Positions 63,430-64,000 of a stretch of DNA of 64,000 nt are shown in pieces. Each line of letters opens with the position of its first letter. The stretch's first letter is position 1. Source of the stretch: BD1-7 clade bacterium (GTDB taxonomy: Bacteria; Pseudomonadota; Gammaproteobacteria; Pseudomonadales; DT-91); assembly GCA_902705835.1 (NCBI GenBank), contig CACSIN010000012.1:62001-126000 (forward strand). The letters run 5' to 3'. Made by a program: the position numbers and the translations under genes. The notes under the pieces are model-generated. The model was not told where the DNA came from and did not search any database. It worked only from the letters and a program-made list of their open reading frames with translations.

Positions 63430-64000
63430 TTACAGCGAGGGGTCTGCTCTTGGGGGCGAATAACGCAACTGATAAATCACATCAGCTTTATCATCTGATA
63501 TCAGCAAACTGCCATCGGGCAGTTCAAGAAAAGCCACTGGCCTTCCCCAAGCAGACTCGCCCTGCAACCACCCATTAATCAGTGGTTTATAATCAGATGC
63601 TTTTTCATTTTTTATGTTCAATGTGGATATTCGATAGCCAACCTTACTTGTGCGATTCCATGAACCGTGTTCAGCAATGAGTAATTTGTTTCGGTAAGAT
63701 TTTGGGAACATCGAGCCACGGTAAAAATGGACGCCTAGCGGCGCTACGTGCGCCGGTAGCTCGAAAACCGGTGGAGTTACGCCTTTGGGTGGGCGATCGT
63801 AACCGGGAGAAGGAATATTATTGCCGTAAAAATACGGGAACCCAAAATCTAGCCCCTCCTGAGACAAACGGTTGAGTTCATCGGGTGGTAAGTTATCCCC
63901 CATAAAGTCCTGACCATTGTCACTAAACCACATCACACCGGTCTGTGGATGGAATCCGAAACCAACAGAATGGCGAATACCTTTTGCGATAAACTCAACA
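63430..64000 (-). CDS. PQQ-dependent sugar dehydrogenase-like protein, C-terminal part, truncated by window edge
   Basis: The last 190 residues of a minus-strand gene that enters from the right edge. Visible blocks: GIRHSVGFGFHPQTGVMWF (frame continuing past the edge), DNGQDFMGDNLPPDELN, GLDFGFPYFYGNNIPSPGY, and LLIAEHGSWNRTSKVGYR. They match soluble PQQ-dependent glucose/sorbosone dehydrogenase-like beta-propellers, which oxidise aldoses in the periplasm. The N-terminus, signal peptide and part of the propeller lie outside the window. The ATG at 63936 is internal. Confidence 0.85.
   Translation of the reverse strand, partial: VEFIAKGIRHSVGFGFHPQTGVMWFSDNGQDFMGDNLPPDELNRLSQEGLDFGFPYFYGNNIPSPGYDRPPKGVTPPVFELPAHVAPLGVHFYRGSMFPKSYRNKLLIAEHGSWNRTSKVGYRISTLNIKNEKASDYKPLINGWLQGESAWGRPVAFLELPDGSLLISDDKADVIYQLRYSPPRADPSL

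Overview
The window looks like the chromosome of a free-living, probably marine gammaproteobacterium, at roughly 48-50% GC judged by eye. The strongest taxonomic signal is the block alaS-lysC-csrA-tRNA-Ser(GCT)-tRNA-Arg(ACG) x2, an order typical of Gammaproteobacteria. A seven-gene Mrp Na+/H+ antiporter operon, a sulfotransferase/DUF1214 pair, an MpaB-family oxygenase and paired acyl-CoA dehydrogenases fit a lipid-using relative of the Pseudomonadales/Oceanospirillales/Cellvibrionales. No rRNA, prophage, CRISPR array or intact insertion sequence is visible. The only mobile-element signal is a 140-bp MITE-like element at 17589-17728.

Layout. 1-5.9 kb holds a truncated luciferase-like monooxygenase, a 2OG-Fe(II) oxygenase, a ModF-like double ABC ATPase divergent from a Tat-exported sulfite-oxidase-fold protein, several small proteins and a nitrobindin-like protein. 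6.3-8.6 kb is a two-gene acyl-CoA dehydrogenase operon. 9-17.6 kb is a patchwork: a lipoprotein, a Fcy1-like cytosine deaminase, a small membrane protein with an early in-frame stop, an overlapping ATP-grasp/DMT-exporter pair, an alpha/beta hydrolase, an MpaB-family oxygenase, an MFS transporter and a MOSC protein. 17.6-21.6 kb holds the MITE, an alkylation-repair operon (Ada-AlkA fusion plus Ogt), a PAP2 phosphatase and a two-repeat His-rich metal-binding protein. 22-31 kb holds two exported phosphatases (PhoD and an ACP5-like enzyme), a MATE exporter, an SRPBCC protein, an RND pump without an adaptor, and a lipase-like lipoprotein. 31-41 kb holds cardiolipin synthase, a HAMP-GAF sensor without an output domain, malate synthase G with a LysR regulator, a hairpin-rich gap, and an exported amidohydrolase. 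41.4-47.1 kb is mrpABCDEFG on the minus strand. 47.2-49.6 kb is DUF1214 plus a sulfotransferase. 50.4-57.5 kb is the tRNA, gdh, csrA, lysC and alaS block. 57.5-64 kb is housekeeping (HinT, Trm112, M23 peptidase, GreB, YbgA family, a flavoprotein, alanine dehydrogenase, and a truncated PQQ-type sugar dehydrogenase).

How the genes may work together. Several groups are clear operons from 1-15 bp gaps or overlaps: the acyl-CoA dehydrogenase pair, ATP-grasp plus exporter, ada-alkA plus ogt, phoD plus the ACP5-like phosphatase, mrpA-G, and greB plus the M23 peptidase. Acyl-CoA dehydrogenases, the glyoxylate-cycle enzyme GlcB, a lipase-like protein and an MpaB-type oxygenase suggest growth on fatty-acid, alkane or polymer-derived carbon. 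Mrp provides Na+/pH homeostasis. The least explained items are the ATP-grasp/exporter couplet with its double-hairpin leader, the Cys-less sulfite-oxidase-fold protein beside ModF, the His-rich repeat protein, and the hairpin cluster at 38.15-38.26 kb.

Start codons were re-chosen where a Shine-Dalgarno (SD) sequence and family length favoured an internal start; this is noted in each entry. All family assignments come from motif recognition by eye, with no database search.
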